From: Eubacteriales bacterium
Lineage (GTDB): Bacteria > Bacillota > Clostridia > Christensenellales > UMGS416
Length of the DNA: 39,335 nt
Direction of reading: 5' to 3'
NCBI GenBank assembly: GCA_028693155.1
Contig: JAQUVY010000011.1
Span: 1-39,335, forward strand
Part shown: one piece after another, positions 24,291 through 32,620 of the stretch
How the letters are laid out: every line of letters starts with the position of its first letter
How positions within the stretch are numbered: the first letter of the stretch is position 1
Notes under the pieces: model-generated
What the model was told of the DNA's origin: nothing
The model's database searches: none
What the model saw: the letters and a program-made list of their open reading frames with translations, nothing else
Translations under genes and position numbers: made by a program

Positions 24291-25538
24291 ATGGATCAGG
24301 CATATGAGCTGGCCAAAGCCCGCTATGCCGCCATCGGCGTGGATACCGACGCGGCCATCGAGGCTTTGCTGAAAAAGCCCATTTCCCTGCACTGCTGGCA
24401 GGGGGACGACGTTACCGGCTTTGAGCGCACGGGCGAGGCGCTGAGCGGGGGCATTCAGGCCACCGGCAATTACCCGGGCAAAGCGCGCACCTTTGAGGAG
24501 CTGACCGCCGATTATGACCTGGCGCTGTCGCTCATCCCCGGCAGGCACCGCATCAATCTGCACGCCAGCTATGCCGTGACCGGGCAGGAAACGGTGGAGC
24601 GCGACGCGCTGGAGGGGCGGCACTTCGACGCCTGGATCGACTACGCCAAAAAGCGCGGGCTGGGCATCGACTTCAACCCCACCTTTTTCAGCCATCCCAT
24701 GGTGAAGGACAACCTGACGCTCTCCAGCCCCGATGAAGAGGTGCGCGCCTACTGGGTGCGCCATGGCATTGCCTGCCGCCGCATCTCGGCGTACATCGCC
24801 GAAAAAATCGGCAGCCCCGTGCTGTGCGACGTGTGGATTCCCGACGGCTGCAAGCATGTGCCGGCGGACCGAATGGGGCCGCGGCTGCGCCTGAAGAAGA
24901 GTTTGGATGAAATATTTGCCGAGCAGCTGCCGGGTGTGATAGACTGTGTGGAAAGCAAGGTGTTCGGCATCGGGCTGGAGGCCTACACCGTGGGCAGCAG
25001 TGAGTTTTACTCGGCCTATGCCATGAGCCATTCCGGGGTGACCATGCTGCTGGACAACGGCCATTACCACCCCACCGAAATGGTGAGCGATAAGATCCCC
25101 AGCCTGCTGGCCTTTTTCGATAAGGTGCCGCTGCACGTTACCCGTCCCGTGCGCTGGGATTCGGATCACGTTGTGCTGCTCGAGGATGAGCTCAAGGAGA
25201 TCGCTGCGGAGATCGTGCGCAACGACGCGATGGATCGCGTGCTCATCGGCCTGGACTATTTTGATGCGTCCATCAACCGCATTGCCGCCTGGGTCATCGG
25301 CACGCGCAACATGCAAAAGGCGCTGCTCAACGCGCTGCTGCAACCCTGGGATGCGCTGCGCGCCTTGCAGGATCAGGCCGATTTTACCCGGCTGATGATG
25401 CGCACCGAGGAGCTCAAAACCTATCCCATGGGCGCGGTGTGGGAGGAAGCCTGCCGCCGGGCGGGCGTGCCTGCCGGGGAGAGCTGGTTCGCCCGGGTGG
25501 AAGAATATGAGAAAGACGTGCTGCGCAAGCGCGGATAA
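24291..25538 (+). CDS. rhaA: L-rhamnose isomerase
   Basis: A 415-aa metal-dependent isomerase converting L-rhamnose to L-rhamnulose. Family signatures include ISLHCWQGDDVTGFE, GNYPGKARTFEEL, GLGIDFNPTFFSHPMVKD, LDNGHYHPTEMVSDKIPSLL (metal site) and RPVRWDSDHVV. AAAGGAGG lies before ATG 24291, and only 2 nt separate it from the rhamnosidase. Normal length. Confidence 0.97.
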   Translation: MDQAYELAKARYAAIGVDTDAAIEALLKKPISLHCWQGDDVTGFERTGEALSGGIQATGNYPGKARTFEELTADYDLALSLIPGRHRINLHASYAVTGQETVERDALEGRHFDAWIDYAKKRGLGIDFNPTFFSHPMVKDNLTLSSPDEEVRAYWVRHGIACRRISAYIAEKIGSPVLCDVWIPDGCKHVPADRMGPRLRLKKSLDEIFAEQLPGVIDCVESKVFGIGLEAYTVGSSEFYSAYAMSHSGVTMLLDNGHYHPTEMVSDKIPSLLAFFDKVPLHVTRPVRWDSDHVVLLEDELKEIAAEIVRNDAMDRVLIGLDYFDASINRIAAWVIGTRNMQKALLNALLQPWDALRALQDQADFTRLMMRTEELKTYPMGAVWEEACRRAGVPAGESWFARVEEYEKDVLRKRG

Positions 25539-25568
25539 AATTATTGTACACAGTGGGGGAATGAGGAT

Positions 25569-26402
25569 ATGGTTTCGAACTTGGGGATCTTGAATATTGA
25601 AGTGCTGCGGGGCTATGTGCAGATGTGCTCGGACGGCTGGCAGCAGGGGTGGCATGAACGCAACGGCGGCAACCTGACCTACCGCATGAAGCCCAACGAG
25701 GTGGAAAAGTGCCATATGTTTTTCCAGACGGAGCGCCCCTGGATGCCTATGGGCGTGCAGGCGGCCAATCTGGCCGGCGAGTATTTCATCACCACCGGCA
25801 GCGGAAAATTTTTGCGCAATGTGGAGCTGAAGCCGCAGGAGAACATCGGCATCGTGCAGATCAACGAAGCGGGGGACAGCTGGCGCATCGTATGGGGACT
25901 GGAGAACGGCGGGCAGCCCACCAGTGAGTTCCCCAGCCACTTTCTGAACCACAGCGTGCGCAAGGAGGCGACCGACGGCGCCTGCCGTGTGATCTACCAC
26001 GCGCATACGCCTGCCATCATCGCCTTGACGTACCTGTTGCCGCTGGACGCGCGCGTGTTTACCCGCGCGCTGTGGCAAAGCGCCACCGAATGCCCGGTGG
26101 TGTTCCCCGGCGGCGTGGGCGTGGTGCCTTGGATGGTGCCGGGCGGACCGGCCATCGCCCGGGCGACCAGCGAGCTGATGAAGGAATACGACGCGGCCGT
26201 GTGGGCGCATCACGGCCTGTTTTGCTCCGGCGCGGATTTTGACCTGACCTTCGGCCTGATGTACACCATCGAAAAGGCGGCGGAGATCTACCTGAAGGTG
26301 CTCTCCAGCGGGCAGCCCATTTTGCAAACCATCACCGATGACGACCTGCGAGCCATCGCCCACGATTTCGGCGTGACCCTGCGGGAAGAATTTTTGGATT
26401 AA
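25569..26402 (+). CDS. rhaD: Rhamnulose-1-phosphate aldolase
   Basis: A 277-aa class II aldolase cleaving rhamnulose-1-phosphate to DHAP and L-lactaldehyde. HERNGGNLTYR (phosphate and substrate loop), the zinc pair YHAHTPAII and the third His in VWAHHGLFCSGAD are present. It is the third gene of the operon, 30 nt after rhaA. The kinase (rhaB) that makes its substrate, and a lactaldehyde reductase, are absent; the Fe-ADH at 1.4 kb is too far away to count as part of this operon. Confidence 0.96.
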   Translation: MVSNLGILNIEVLRGYVQMCSDGWQQGWHERNGGNLTYRMKPNEVEKCHMFFQTERPWMPMGVQAANLAGEYFITTGSGKFLRNVELKPQENIGIVQINEAGDSWRIVWGLENGGQPTSEFPSHFLNHSVRKEATDGACRVIYHAHTPAIIALTYLLPLDARVFTRALWQSATECPVVFPGGVGVVPWMVPGGPAIARATSELMKEYDAAVWAHHGLFCSGADFDLTFGLMYTIEKAAEIYLKVLSSGQPILQTITDDDLRAIAHDFGVTLREEFLD

Positions 26403-26406
26403 CCGC

Positions 26407-26445
26407 AAAACACACATCCCGTCCATGGGCGGGATGTGTGTTTTT
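26407..26445 (+). terminator. Terminator of the rhamnose operon
   Basis: A 15-bp stem aaaacacacatcccg / cgggatgtgtgtttt ending in a T run. It separates rhaD from the TGA-interrupted ORF. Confidence 0.9.
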
Positions 26446-26460
26446 ATCAGGAGGGGCGCA

Positions 26461-26712
26461 ATGAAAATCGTCATGCAGCCAAACCCCAACGCCTGCGGGC
26501 AGGTGAAAAAGGTGCTGGATCATTACGCGGCGGCGTACGGGGACAAAAACCTGAGCAGCCGCAGCCTTCTCGCCGCGCGCTGCTGAGCGTGCATATGCGG
26601 GGATACTGTGCTGTGGGACGGTAAGTATTACGAGCCCGAGTTCGGCGTGCTGGAGGAGTGCCATCCCAAGGGTCGCGTGGCCTCGTTTTTGCCGTTGGGG
26701 GAGCTTGCGTAA
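26461..26712 (+). CDS. 83-codon ORF interrupted by in-frame TGA: candidate selenoprotein or broken gene
   Basis: AGGAGGGGCGCA precedes ATG 26461, a very strong ribosome site. The first 41 codons read MKIVMQPNPNACGQVKKVLD...SLLAARC, then TGA (26584-26586), then 41 more codons in the same frame, ACICGDTVLWDGKYYEPEFG...LPLGELA, to TAA. Codon use after the TGA looks coding (GAG, CTG, AAG, GCC). With Sec at 42 the centre is C-U-A-C-I-C, a redox- or metal-type cluster. The ORF track misses it because of the stop. A hairpin follows the TGA at a bSECIS-like distance. Alternatives are a nonsense mutation or a sequencing error. I do not recognise the family; no sel genes are in the window. Confidence 0.5.
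26604..26623 (+). other. Hairpin after the in-frame TGA (bSECIS-like)
   Basis: TACTGT pairs with ACGGTA (6 bp, one G-U) around an 8-nt loop that begins with G. The loop is 23 nt after the TGA. Published bacterial SECIS descriptions accept a short stem, a small loop with a G in its first two positions and about 16-37 nt from the UGA, which this satisfies. Six-pair hairpins arise by chance often, so it is supporting evidence only. Confidence 0.35.
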
Positions 26713-26733
26713 ACCCGGGGAAGCGATTATAAT
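26705..26733 (+). promoter_or_regulatory. Sigma-A promoter of the second GNAT gene
   Basis: TTGCGT (26705-26710), 17 bp, TATAAT (26728-26733), overlapping the last codons of the TGA-interrupted ORF. Confidence 0.75.
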
Positions 26734-26765
26734 GGGAACAATTTTACGAAGACGAGGTGCGCAAA

Positions 26766-27311
26766 ATGAAGTATTTTCCCAAGGTCGTGGGGGAAAGGCT
26801 CTATCTGTCCCCCATGAATGTGGAGGATGTGGAGACCTACACCCGCTGGATCAACGACCTGCCTACCGGAGAGGGGCTGGGCAACGCTGCCCGGGTGACC
26901 ACGCTGGAGGACGAGCGGGATTGGCTGCTCAACGGCAAGGGGCAGTATCAGTTTGCCATTGTGGAAAAGGAGACCGATCGACTGCTGGGCAACTGCGGTC
27001 TGCAAAACTTTTCGCTCATGAACCGCAGCGCGGAGGCGGGCATTTTTATCGGTGAGGAGAGCACCCGCGGCAAGGGTTATGGCGCGCAGGCGCTGAAGCT
27101 GCTGCTGGGCTATGGGTTTGATTACTTAAATCTGCACAGCATTATGCTGCGCGTGTTTTCCTTCAACGCCCGAGCCATGCGCTGCTATGAAAAGGTGGGC
27201 TTTCGGGAGTGCGGCCGGCGCAGAGAGTTTTACCGGCTCAAGGGGCAGTGGTACGACGAGGTCTATATGGATATTCTGGAGGAAGAGTGGCGCGCCGCCC
27301 AAGCAAAGTAA
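26766..27311 (+). CDS. GNAT family N-acetyltransferase (RimJ/RimL type)
   Basis: A 181-aa acetyltransferase. VVGERLYLSPMNVEDVETYTRWIND at the start, then GIFIGEESTRGKGYGAQALKLLL (acetyl-CoA loop RGKGYG) and FNARAMRCYEKVGFRECGRRRE. This layout is typical of the RimJ/RimL/SpeG branch acting on protein N-termini, polyamines or small amines. ATG 26766 follows GAGGTG; the track's GTG 26757 is the alternative. The target is unknown. Confidence 0.88.
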   Translation: MKYFPKVVGERLYLSPMNVEDVETYTRWINDLPTGEGLGNAARVTTLEDERDWLLNGKGQYQFAIVEKETDRLLGNCGLQNFSLMNRSAEAGIFIGEESTRGKGYGAQALKLLLGYGFDYLNLHSIMLRVFSFNARAMRCYEKVGFRECGRRREFYRLKGQWYDEVYMDILEEEWRAAQAK

Positions 27312-27324
27312 GAGAAGGCGTAAC

Positions 27325-27357
27325 AAAAGAACCGCAGAATTTCTGCGGTTCTTTTTT
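27325..27357. terminator. Bidirectional terminator, GNAT / SPFH gene
   Basis: aaaagaaccgcaga / tctgcggttctttt stem with a 3-nt loop and T6, between convergent genes. Confidence 0.88.
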
Positions 27358-27372
27358 GCTGTGTATGGTGTT

Positions 27373-28695
27373 TTACTGAATGTCGCCGTCGTCGAAGGGG
27401 TCTCCGCACTCGGGGCAGAACTTCGGCGGATGGGTGGGATCCTTGGGCTCCCAGCCGCATTTATCGCACTTGTACTGCGGGACGCCTGCGGGCTTGGGTG
27501 TGCCGCATTCGGCGCAGAACTTACCCTTGTTCACCGCGCCGCATTTGGCGCAGGTCCAGCCGTCAGCGGGCTGGGGCTTGCCGCAGTCGATGCAGAACTT
27601 GCCCGTGTTGACCGCGCCGCATTGGCAGGCCCAGGTTTTGCCGACCGGCGCCGCGGGCTGGGCGGGCTGCGCCTGCTGGGGCTGCTGCCCCATCTGAAAC
27701 AGGTTCTGGGCGTTCATGCCGCCGGCGTTCTGCGCCATGTTCATGCCCGCAAAGGCCATGAAAGCGCCGTTGCCTTCGTTGGCGGCCGCCGACTTCATCG
27801 CCTCGGCCTGCGCGCCCACCAGGTGCGCTGCTGCCATGTTGGGGTTGCGGAACACCGCGCTCTTTTGCAGCTCCTTGATGGTGGCCTCGTCCTCTTCGTT
27901 GGCCGTCACCGAGTTGACGCCGAAGGACACCACCTGCACGCCGCGCAGGGCACCCCACTTTTGGGACAGCACACCGTTGAGCGCGTCGGCCATTTCGGTG
28001 GTGTGGCCGGGCAGGGCGCTGTAGCGGATTCCCATCTCGGAAATGCGCGCAAAGGCCGGCTGCAAAGCCGTCAGCAGCTCGCTTTTGAGCTGGCTGTCAA
28101 TCTGGTCACGGGTGTAGTCGCTTTCCACGTTGCCGCACACGTTCTTATAGAACAGCATGGGGTCGCTGAGCTTGTAGGAATACTCGCCGAAGCATTTGAT
28201 GCCGATGTCCATATCCAGGCCGATGTTCTGATCGACCACGCGGAAGGGCACGGGGTTGGCGGTGCCGTACTTGTTGCCGATGATCTCCTTGGTGTTGAAG
28301 AAGTAGACGCGCTGATCCTTGCCGGTGTCCCCGCCCAGGGTAAAGCGGCGTTTCAGCGTCTCCCAGCTGCCCTTGATGCCCTGTCCCAGGCCGCCGTAGA
28401 AGATGGTGGGTTCGGTGGAGCTGTCCCACACAAACTCGCCGGCTTCTGCGCAAAACTCCACCACCGCGCCCTGATCGACGATCATCATGCACTGCCCCTC
28501 GTTGATGGCAATGATAGAACCGTTGGAAATGATGTTGTCACTGCCCTTGGTGTTGCTGCTGCGCCGGGAATTGACGCGCTTTTCACCCTTGGCAGCCAAC
28601 ACATCGGTCGGCATGGCTTCGCAGTAAAAGTACTCTCTCCATTGATCCGCCAGCGCACCTGCCAGCGCGCCTACGCCTGCTTTTAAAAGTCCCAT
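27373..28695 (-). CDS. SPFH-domain protein with C-terminal zinc ribbons (YdjI-like)
   Basis: 440 aa from ATG 28695, placed by AAAGGAGA. The N-terminal two thirds is the virion-core-like SPFH form (MGLLKAGVGALAGALADQWREYF, then QCMMIVDQGAVVEFCAEAGEFVWD, SWETLKRRFTLGG). Next comes an Ala/Met/Gln-rich linker (FQMGQQPQQAQPAQPAAP) and three double-CxxC ribbons: CQCGAVNTGKFCIDCG, CAKCGAVNKGKFCAECG and CDKCGWEP...FCPECG; in the first ribbon the leading pair is CxC. Bacillus relatives (YdjI) help place membrane-stress proteins at the membrane. No PspA-type partner is adjacent here. The 347-bp gap upstream holds its leader hairpin, its promoter and the terminator of the next gene. Confidence 0.88.
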   Translation of the reverse strand: MGLLKAGVGALAGALADQWREYFYCEAMPTDVLAAKGEKRVNSRRSSNTKGSDNIISNGSIIAINEGQCMMIVDQGAVVEFCAEAGEFVWDSSTEPTIFYGGLGQGIKGSWETLKRRFTLGGDTGKDQRVYFFNTKEIIGNKYGTANPVPFRVVDQNIGLDMDIGIKCFGEYSYKLSDPMLFYKNVCGNVESDYTRDQIDSQLKSELLTALQPAFARISEMGIRYSALPGHTTEMADALNGVLSQKWGALRGVQVVSFGVNSVTANEEDEATIKELQKSAVFRNPNMAAAHLVGAQAEAMKSAAANEGNGAFMAFAGMNMAQNAGGMNAQNLFQMGQQPQQAQPAQPAAPVGKTWACQCGAVNTGKFCIDCGKPQPADGWTCAKCGAVNKGKFCAECGTPKPAGVPQYKCDKCGWEPKDPTHPPKFCPECGDPFDDGDIQ

Positions 28696-28748
28696 GATAG
28701 TCTCCTTTCCCTGACCGCCGATATGGCTCGGTGTCTGACTGCCGATGC

Positions 28749-28770
28749 GCCGCCGCAACGAAGCGGCGGC
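28749..28770 (-). other. GC-rich hairpin in the SPFH gene leader
   Basis: gccgccgc-aacgaa-gcggcggc perfect inverted repeat about 55 nt upstream of the ATG, inside the predicted 5' UTR. It has no T tract, so it is not a terminator; a stability or regulatory element is possible. Confidence 0.6.
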
Positions 28771-28795
28771 GGCACGACAGAATACATTTTGATTT

Positions 28796-28824
28796 AGTAT
28801 ACCACACCAAAACGCACTTTTCCA
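28796..28824 (-). promoter_or_regulatory. Promoter of the SPFH gene
   Basis: On the minus strand TGGAAA, 17 bp, TATACT, with TG one base before the -10 (TGGTATACT). This is the extended -10 style seen repeatedly in this window. Confidence 0.6.
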
Positions 28825-28862
28825 TAAACTGCTTTGGGATGCAAAATCGGAAACCGGGATCA

Positions 28863-28915
28863 TAAAAAAAGCCGACCGAGCCCCATGGAGATGGGGCAGC
28901 GGCTGCGGCTTTTTC
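28863..28915 (-). terminator. Terminator of the UroD-like gene
   Basis: A long imperfect stem built on agccg...tgcggct and gcccca-tggaga-tggggc, followed on the minus strand by seven T. The rest of the gap to 29042 shows no structure I can interpret. Confidence 0.75.
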
Positions 28916-29042
28916 GTCTGGCGGCGCGATTTTTTTTACCGGCAAGGGGAGGCGGAAAAAACAGGGGGAGGATAGGGGGATCTTTTCGAAATAGACTGCC
29001 GGGCAGCTGACGCATTGGGGAGGGAAAACCGGAACGCCTGCG

Positions 29043-30266
29043 TTACGCCTGCGCGATGTCCATGGCGATGCGCGCCCATTTTTCCAGCCGTGTGGGGTCG
29101 TGCCCCACGGTGCTGATGTCCTTCAGGATCAGCTCCAGCGGGCAGCCGTATTGCCGGCAGAGGTCGCGGGAGCAGGTCAGGTGGTCGCGCACCTCCTTTT
29201 CGTCGAAGGAGGGCCAGGCCAGCAAAGCCGGGTTGGGCTTGCGGGAAAACACATAGGCGCTCCCCAGCTCCTGGGCGCAGCGCTCTTCGTTCGCCCATGG
29301 GCTCACAGAGACCTTGCGCAGGTGGGGGATGCGCTTCACCGCGTCCATTTTTCGATCCAGCGGGTCGCAGCAGCCGTAGTAGACCCGTCCGAACCGCTCA
29401 AAAAGCGGCAGGCAGGGCCCAATCTCAAACTCTTCAAACATGGCCGGCGAGGCGCTGGCAAAGGGCTGTGCCAGCCCAAACATCCACAGATCCTGCGTGC
29501 GGGGACGCGCGGGGTCCCAGCCCGGGGCGGGCAGCGCGTCGGTATAAGCGCCGGTGCAGTGGATCAGGGGCTGACGCCGGGGGAGCAGCCCCTGCGCCTC
29601 CAGCTGATCCAGCTTGAGCAGGTAGCCTTTTACCATGCGGTGCGCCAGCGCCAGCATGAATTCCGGCCGGTCGATCAGCGCGTAAAGCAGCCCCTCCATC
29701 CCCAGCCACTGGCTTGCCGGATCCCATACCGACAGATACAGCTCGGCGCCCCGGGGTTCTACCCGCAAAATGCCGTCAAAAATGCCGTGCGCGCGCTCCA
29801 AACGCCGCTGCGTTTCGGCGGCGTCGTGGGCAATGCGGGGCATGTGGATCTTTTCCAGATCCTCATCCCGGGAGAGCTGGTTCAGGTAAAGGTGGGAGAG
29901 TACTTCGCTGGTTTCCTCGGTGCTGCGGGTCTCCTCGTGGATGTCCAGCCCGAAGCCCGTGTCCCGGATGGCCATTTCCACGTCCAGAATGTCGTCTACC
30001 ACCATGTCCACGGGAAAATGGTTCCACTGGTACAGGGTGCGGCGAAGGGTTTGCTCATAGCGCCGATTTTCGGGCAGCTCGCAGCGCAAACGCAGCTCGT
30101 CGTTTTCCAGCTCGTTCCAGCACACCTGATCAATGGCCACCATGGGACGCCGGGGCGTCAGGTCGTTGAGGGCGCGCCAAAGCTCCCGGGTTTGTGCCTG
30201 CTGAGGCAGCGCGGCGACAGATGCGATTTTTTCGGCCAGCTCGCGCAATATTTCACGATCCTGCAT
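29043..30266 (-). CDS. Uroporphyrinogen decarboxylase-like (URO-D superfamily) protein
   Basis: 407 aa from ATG 30266, placed by GGAGGATC; the 80-residue extension in the track is unsupported. The TIM-barrel URO-D/MtbA-like fold is suggested by HFPVDMVVDDILDVEMA, LDQLEAQGLLPRRQPLIHCTGAY, FEIGPCLPLFERFGRVYYGCCDPLDRKMD and RKVSVSPWANEE. The HxC-like position appears as YYGCCDP, as in corrinoid methyltransferase relatives. No haem pathway genes or corrinoid protein lie nearby, so true UroD activity is unlikely. A methyltransferase or metabolic role is inferred only from the family. Confidence 0.7.
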   Translation of the reverse strand: MQDREILRELAEKIASVAALPQQAQTRELWRALNDLTPRRPMVAIDQVCWNELENDELRLRCELPENRRYEQTLRRTLYQWNHFPVDMVVDDILDVEMAIRDTGFGLDIHEETRSTEETSEVLSHLYLNQLSRDEDLEKIHMPRIAHDAAETQRRLERAHGIFDGILRVEPRGAELYLSVWDPASQWLGMEGLLYALIDRPEFMLALAHRMVKGYLLKLDQLEAQGLLPRRQPLIHCTGAYTDALPAPGWDPARPRTQDLWMFGLAQPFASASPAMFEEFEIGPCLPLFERFGRVYYGCCDPLDRKMDAVKRIPHLRKVSVSPWANEERCAQELGSAYVFSRKPNPALLAWPSFDEKEVRDHLTCSRDLCRQYGCPLELILKDISTVGHDPTRLEKWARIAMDIAQA

Positions 30267-30361
30267 ACAAGATCCTCCATGGGCTGAGATTGGCTTTATC
30301 ATACGGTGCACGCCGGGGCAAAACAAGTGTTTCTTTTCCGCGCGGGGCAAAAAACGTTCAA

Positions 30362-30396
30362 AACAAAAAAAGACCGGCCAAGGGGCCGGTCTTTTG
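30362..30396 (-). terminator. Terminator of secDF and the hppA operon
   Basis: agaccggcc-aagg-ggccggtct perfect stem followed on the minus strand by T7 G TTT. Confidence 0.9.
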
Positions 30397-30415
30397 CTGC
30401 GATGAGGATCAAAAA

Positions 30416-32608
30416 TTATGCTTCCGCGCGGGCTTTTTTGTCGGTTTTTTTCGCGGAGCCGTCTTTGCGCAGCCGCCAGGACACCCACAGGGGGCCGGCG
30501 ATGCAAATGGTGGAGTAACAGCCGCTGACGATGCCGAACGCCATGGGGAGCGCGAAGTAAAGCACGCTGTCAATGCCATACCACAGGGAGAAGCCGATGA
30601 GAAACACCACCGATGCCAGCGTGGTCAAACTGGTGTAAAGCGACCTGCTGAAGGATTGGCTGATGCTCAGGTCGGCCAGCTCGGGCGTGGTGAGCCGGGG
30701 GTACAGCAGCTTGTTTTCCCGGATGCGGTCGTAGATCACGATGGTATCATTGATGGAATACCCGATGATGGTCAGCGCCACCGCCACAAAGCTGTCCCCA
30801 ATGGGGAAACGCGCCGCAACAAACACGAAAAACACGATGCACGCGTCGTGCAGCAGCGCCAGCAGCGCCATCACGCCGGCCGACAAACCGGAAATGCGCC
30901 GGAAGCGGATCCAGATATAGAGGATGATCATGACGGAGGCCAGCACCAGCGCGATGACCGCGTTGGTCATGGCCTTCTTGCCGATGAAGGGTTCCACAGC
31001 AAAGGATTCGTTCAGTGAAAGCTGCGCGTCGGGGTAGGCCTCGGATAGGGTGGTGTTCCAGGCGCTTTGCTGCTCGGGCGTGATGCCCGTGTTTTGCGCC
31101 AGGGTCAGCACCAGCTTTTGGCCGCCGCCGGAGAAGTCGTCGGCCAGCTGTGCGGTGGCGGGAACGCCAAACGCTTTTGCAGCCAGCTTTTCCACAGCTT
31201 CCGTGTCCACCTGGGTCTGCGCCGTGTATTTGAGCACCACGCCGCCTTTAAACTGCGTATCCAGCGACACGCCCCGCACAAAACACAGCGCCAGACCGGC
31301 GCTCAGCAGCACCGCCGAAACGATGAAGTAAATGCGGCGTTTTTTGTAGAAGGGGTGTACCCGCGGCTCTTTTCCCAGGCGAAACCAGCCGGGGCGGCCA
31401 AAGCAGGGGAAGCGCAGCAGAGAATCCAGCATCAGACGGGTGGCACCTACGCCGGCGGCCAGGTTCATAATAAGACCGATGGTGAGGGTGTAGCCGAAGG
31501 AGAGCATGGAGCCTGAACCGAAGAAGATGAGCAGCAGCGCCACGATGAGCGTGGTCAGGTTGCCGTCCAACACGGCCAGGAACGCGTTGTGATAGCCTGC
31601 TTTCACGGCCATGCGCAGCGTGTTTTTGCCGTGCAGCTCATCGGCGATGCGTTCGTTGATGATGATGTTCGCATCCACGCCCATGCCGATGGACAAAATG
31701 ATGCCCGCGATGCCGGGCAGTGTCAGGGTGATCTGCGTCACCGACACGGCCAACAGCTGCACCGCCGTCTGCAAAAGCAGCGCCAGGCAGCTTACCGCGC
31801 CGGCAAGGCGGTACCGCAAGATCATGAACAGACAGATGCAGCCCAGCGCCAGCGCACCGGCGATCACCATCACCCGCAGCGCGTTGCTTGCCAGGGTGGG
31901 GCTAATGGTGGAAAAGCTTTTGGTTTCCAGCGAGTAGGGCAGAGAGCCCGCGTTGATCTTCTCGGCCAGCGCCTGGGTCTCCTGGGTGGTGAACTTGCCG
32001 GAAATATAGGCCTGCCCACCCCAAATGGCCTGATTAACCTGCGCGGCGGAGATCTCGGTGTCGTCCATATAGATGTAGAGCAGTTTGCCCACGTTTGCTT
32101 GCGTGGCCTGCCCGAAAAGCTGTGCGCCGGCCGAGTCAAAATCCAGCGTTACAATGGGCTGCCGACTCTGAGAGTCGATCTCCGCCCGGCTGGAGGCCAC
32201 GTTTTTCCCCTCCAGCAACACATTGCCCGCTTCGTCCCGGAAGGTCAGCTTTGCCATGGCGCCCAGCTCCTGAATGGCGCTTTCGGGGTTGAACTCGGTT
32301 TCGCCTGATTTCCACGGAAACCGGATAAGGATGGTGCCGGCCTGTTTATCCGTCGTGACTTCCCGATCCAAAATGTTCATGGAGTCCAGGCGGCCCTCCA
32401 TGATGGTACGAGCCGATTCCAGCTCCTGCGCGGTAGGCACGCCGTCGTAATCCTTGGGCTGAAACACAGCCTCCACTCCGCCTCGAATGTCGATGCCGAA
32501 GCGAATGTCGCGGACGCCCTTGATGCCCCACAGTCCCGTAATGGAAATGCAGGACAGCACAAGCACCAGCGCCAGCAAAATAAAAAACGTGGATTTTTTC
32601 GCGTTCAT
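30416..32608 (-). CDS. secDF: Fused SecDF protein-export membrane subunit
   Basis: A 730-aa RND-type protein that uses the proton or sodium gradient to pull secreted proteins out after SecA/YEG translocation. The SecD half (1 to about 420) has IRFGIDIRGGVEAVF, a P1 periplasmic-type domain and TM GMGVDANIIINERI (ion-relay Asp). The SecF half follows with its own FKGGVVLKY start, HDACIVFFVFVA and GYSINDTIVIYDRIREN. Twelve membrane helices are expected. Both essential Asp-containing motifs are intact. AAGGAG before ATG 32608. Being last in a cluster of ion pumps fits its gradient dependence. Confidence 0.95.
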   Translation of the reverse strand: MNAKKSTFFILLALVLVLSCISITGLWGIKGVRDIRFGIDIRGGVEAVFQPKDYDGVPTAQELESARTIMEGRLDSMNILDREVTTDKQAGTILIRFPWKSGETEFNPESAIQELGAMAKLTFRDEAGNVLLEGKNVASSRAEIDSQSRQPIVTLDFDSAGAQLFGQATQANVGKLLYIYMDDTEISAAQVNQAIWGGQAYISGKFTTQETQALAEKINAGSLPYSLETKSFSTISPTLASNALRVMVIAGALALGCICLFMILRYRLAGAVSCLALLLQTAVQLLAVSVTQITLTLPGIAGIILSIGMGVDANIIINERIADELHGKNTLRMAVKAGYHNAFLAVLDGNLTTLIVALLLIFFGSGSMLSFGYTLTIGLIMNLAAGVGATRLMLDSLLRFPCFGRPGWFRLGKEPRVHPFYKKRRIYFIVSAVLLSAGLALCFVRGVSLDTQFKGGVVLKYTAQTQVDTEAVEKLAAKAFGVPATAQLADDFSGGGQKLVLTLAQNTGITPEQQSAWNTTLSEAYPDAQLSLNESFAVEPFIGKKAMTNAVIALVLASVMIILYIWIRFRRISGLSAGVMALLALLHDACIVFFVFVAARFPIGDSFVAVALTIIGYSINDTIVIYDRIRENKLLYPRLTTPELADLSISQSFSRSLYTSLTTLASVVFLIGFSLWYGIDSVLYFALPMAFGIVSGCYSTICIAGPLWVSWRLRKDGSAKKTDKKARAEA

Positions 32609-32620
32609 CTGTGGTTCTCC

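Noticed and set aside
24252-26489. 745-aa minus-strand ORF
   Set aside because: Antisense to rhaA and rhaD; composition typical of the reverse frame of GC-rich genes.
26436-26624. 62-aa ORF overlapping the TGA-interrupted gene
   Set aside because: Starts within the rhaD terminator stem, has no ribosome site and shows no protein-like composition; the 26461 frame has the strong site.
30416-32608. Separate secD and secF genes
   Set aside because: One continuous frame without an internal start signal; both halves are present in a single 730-aa protein.
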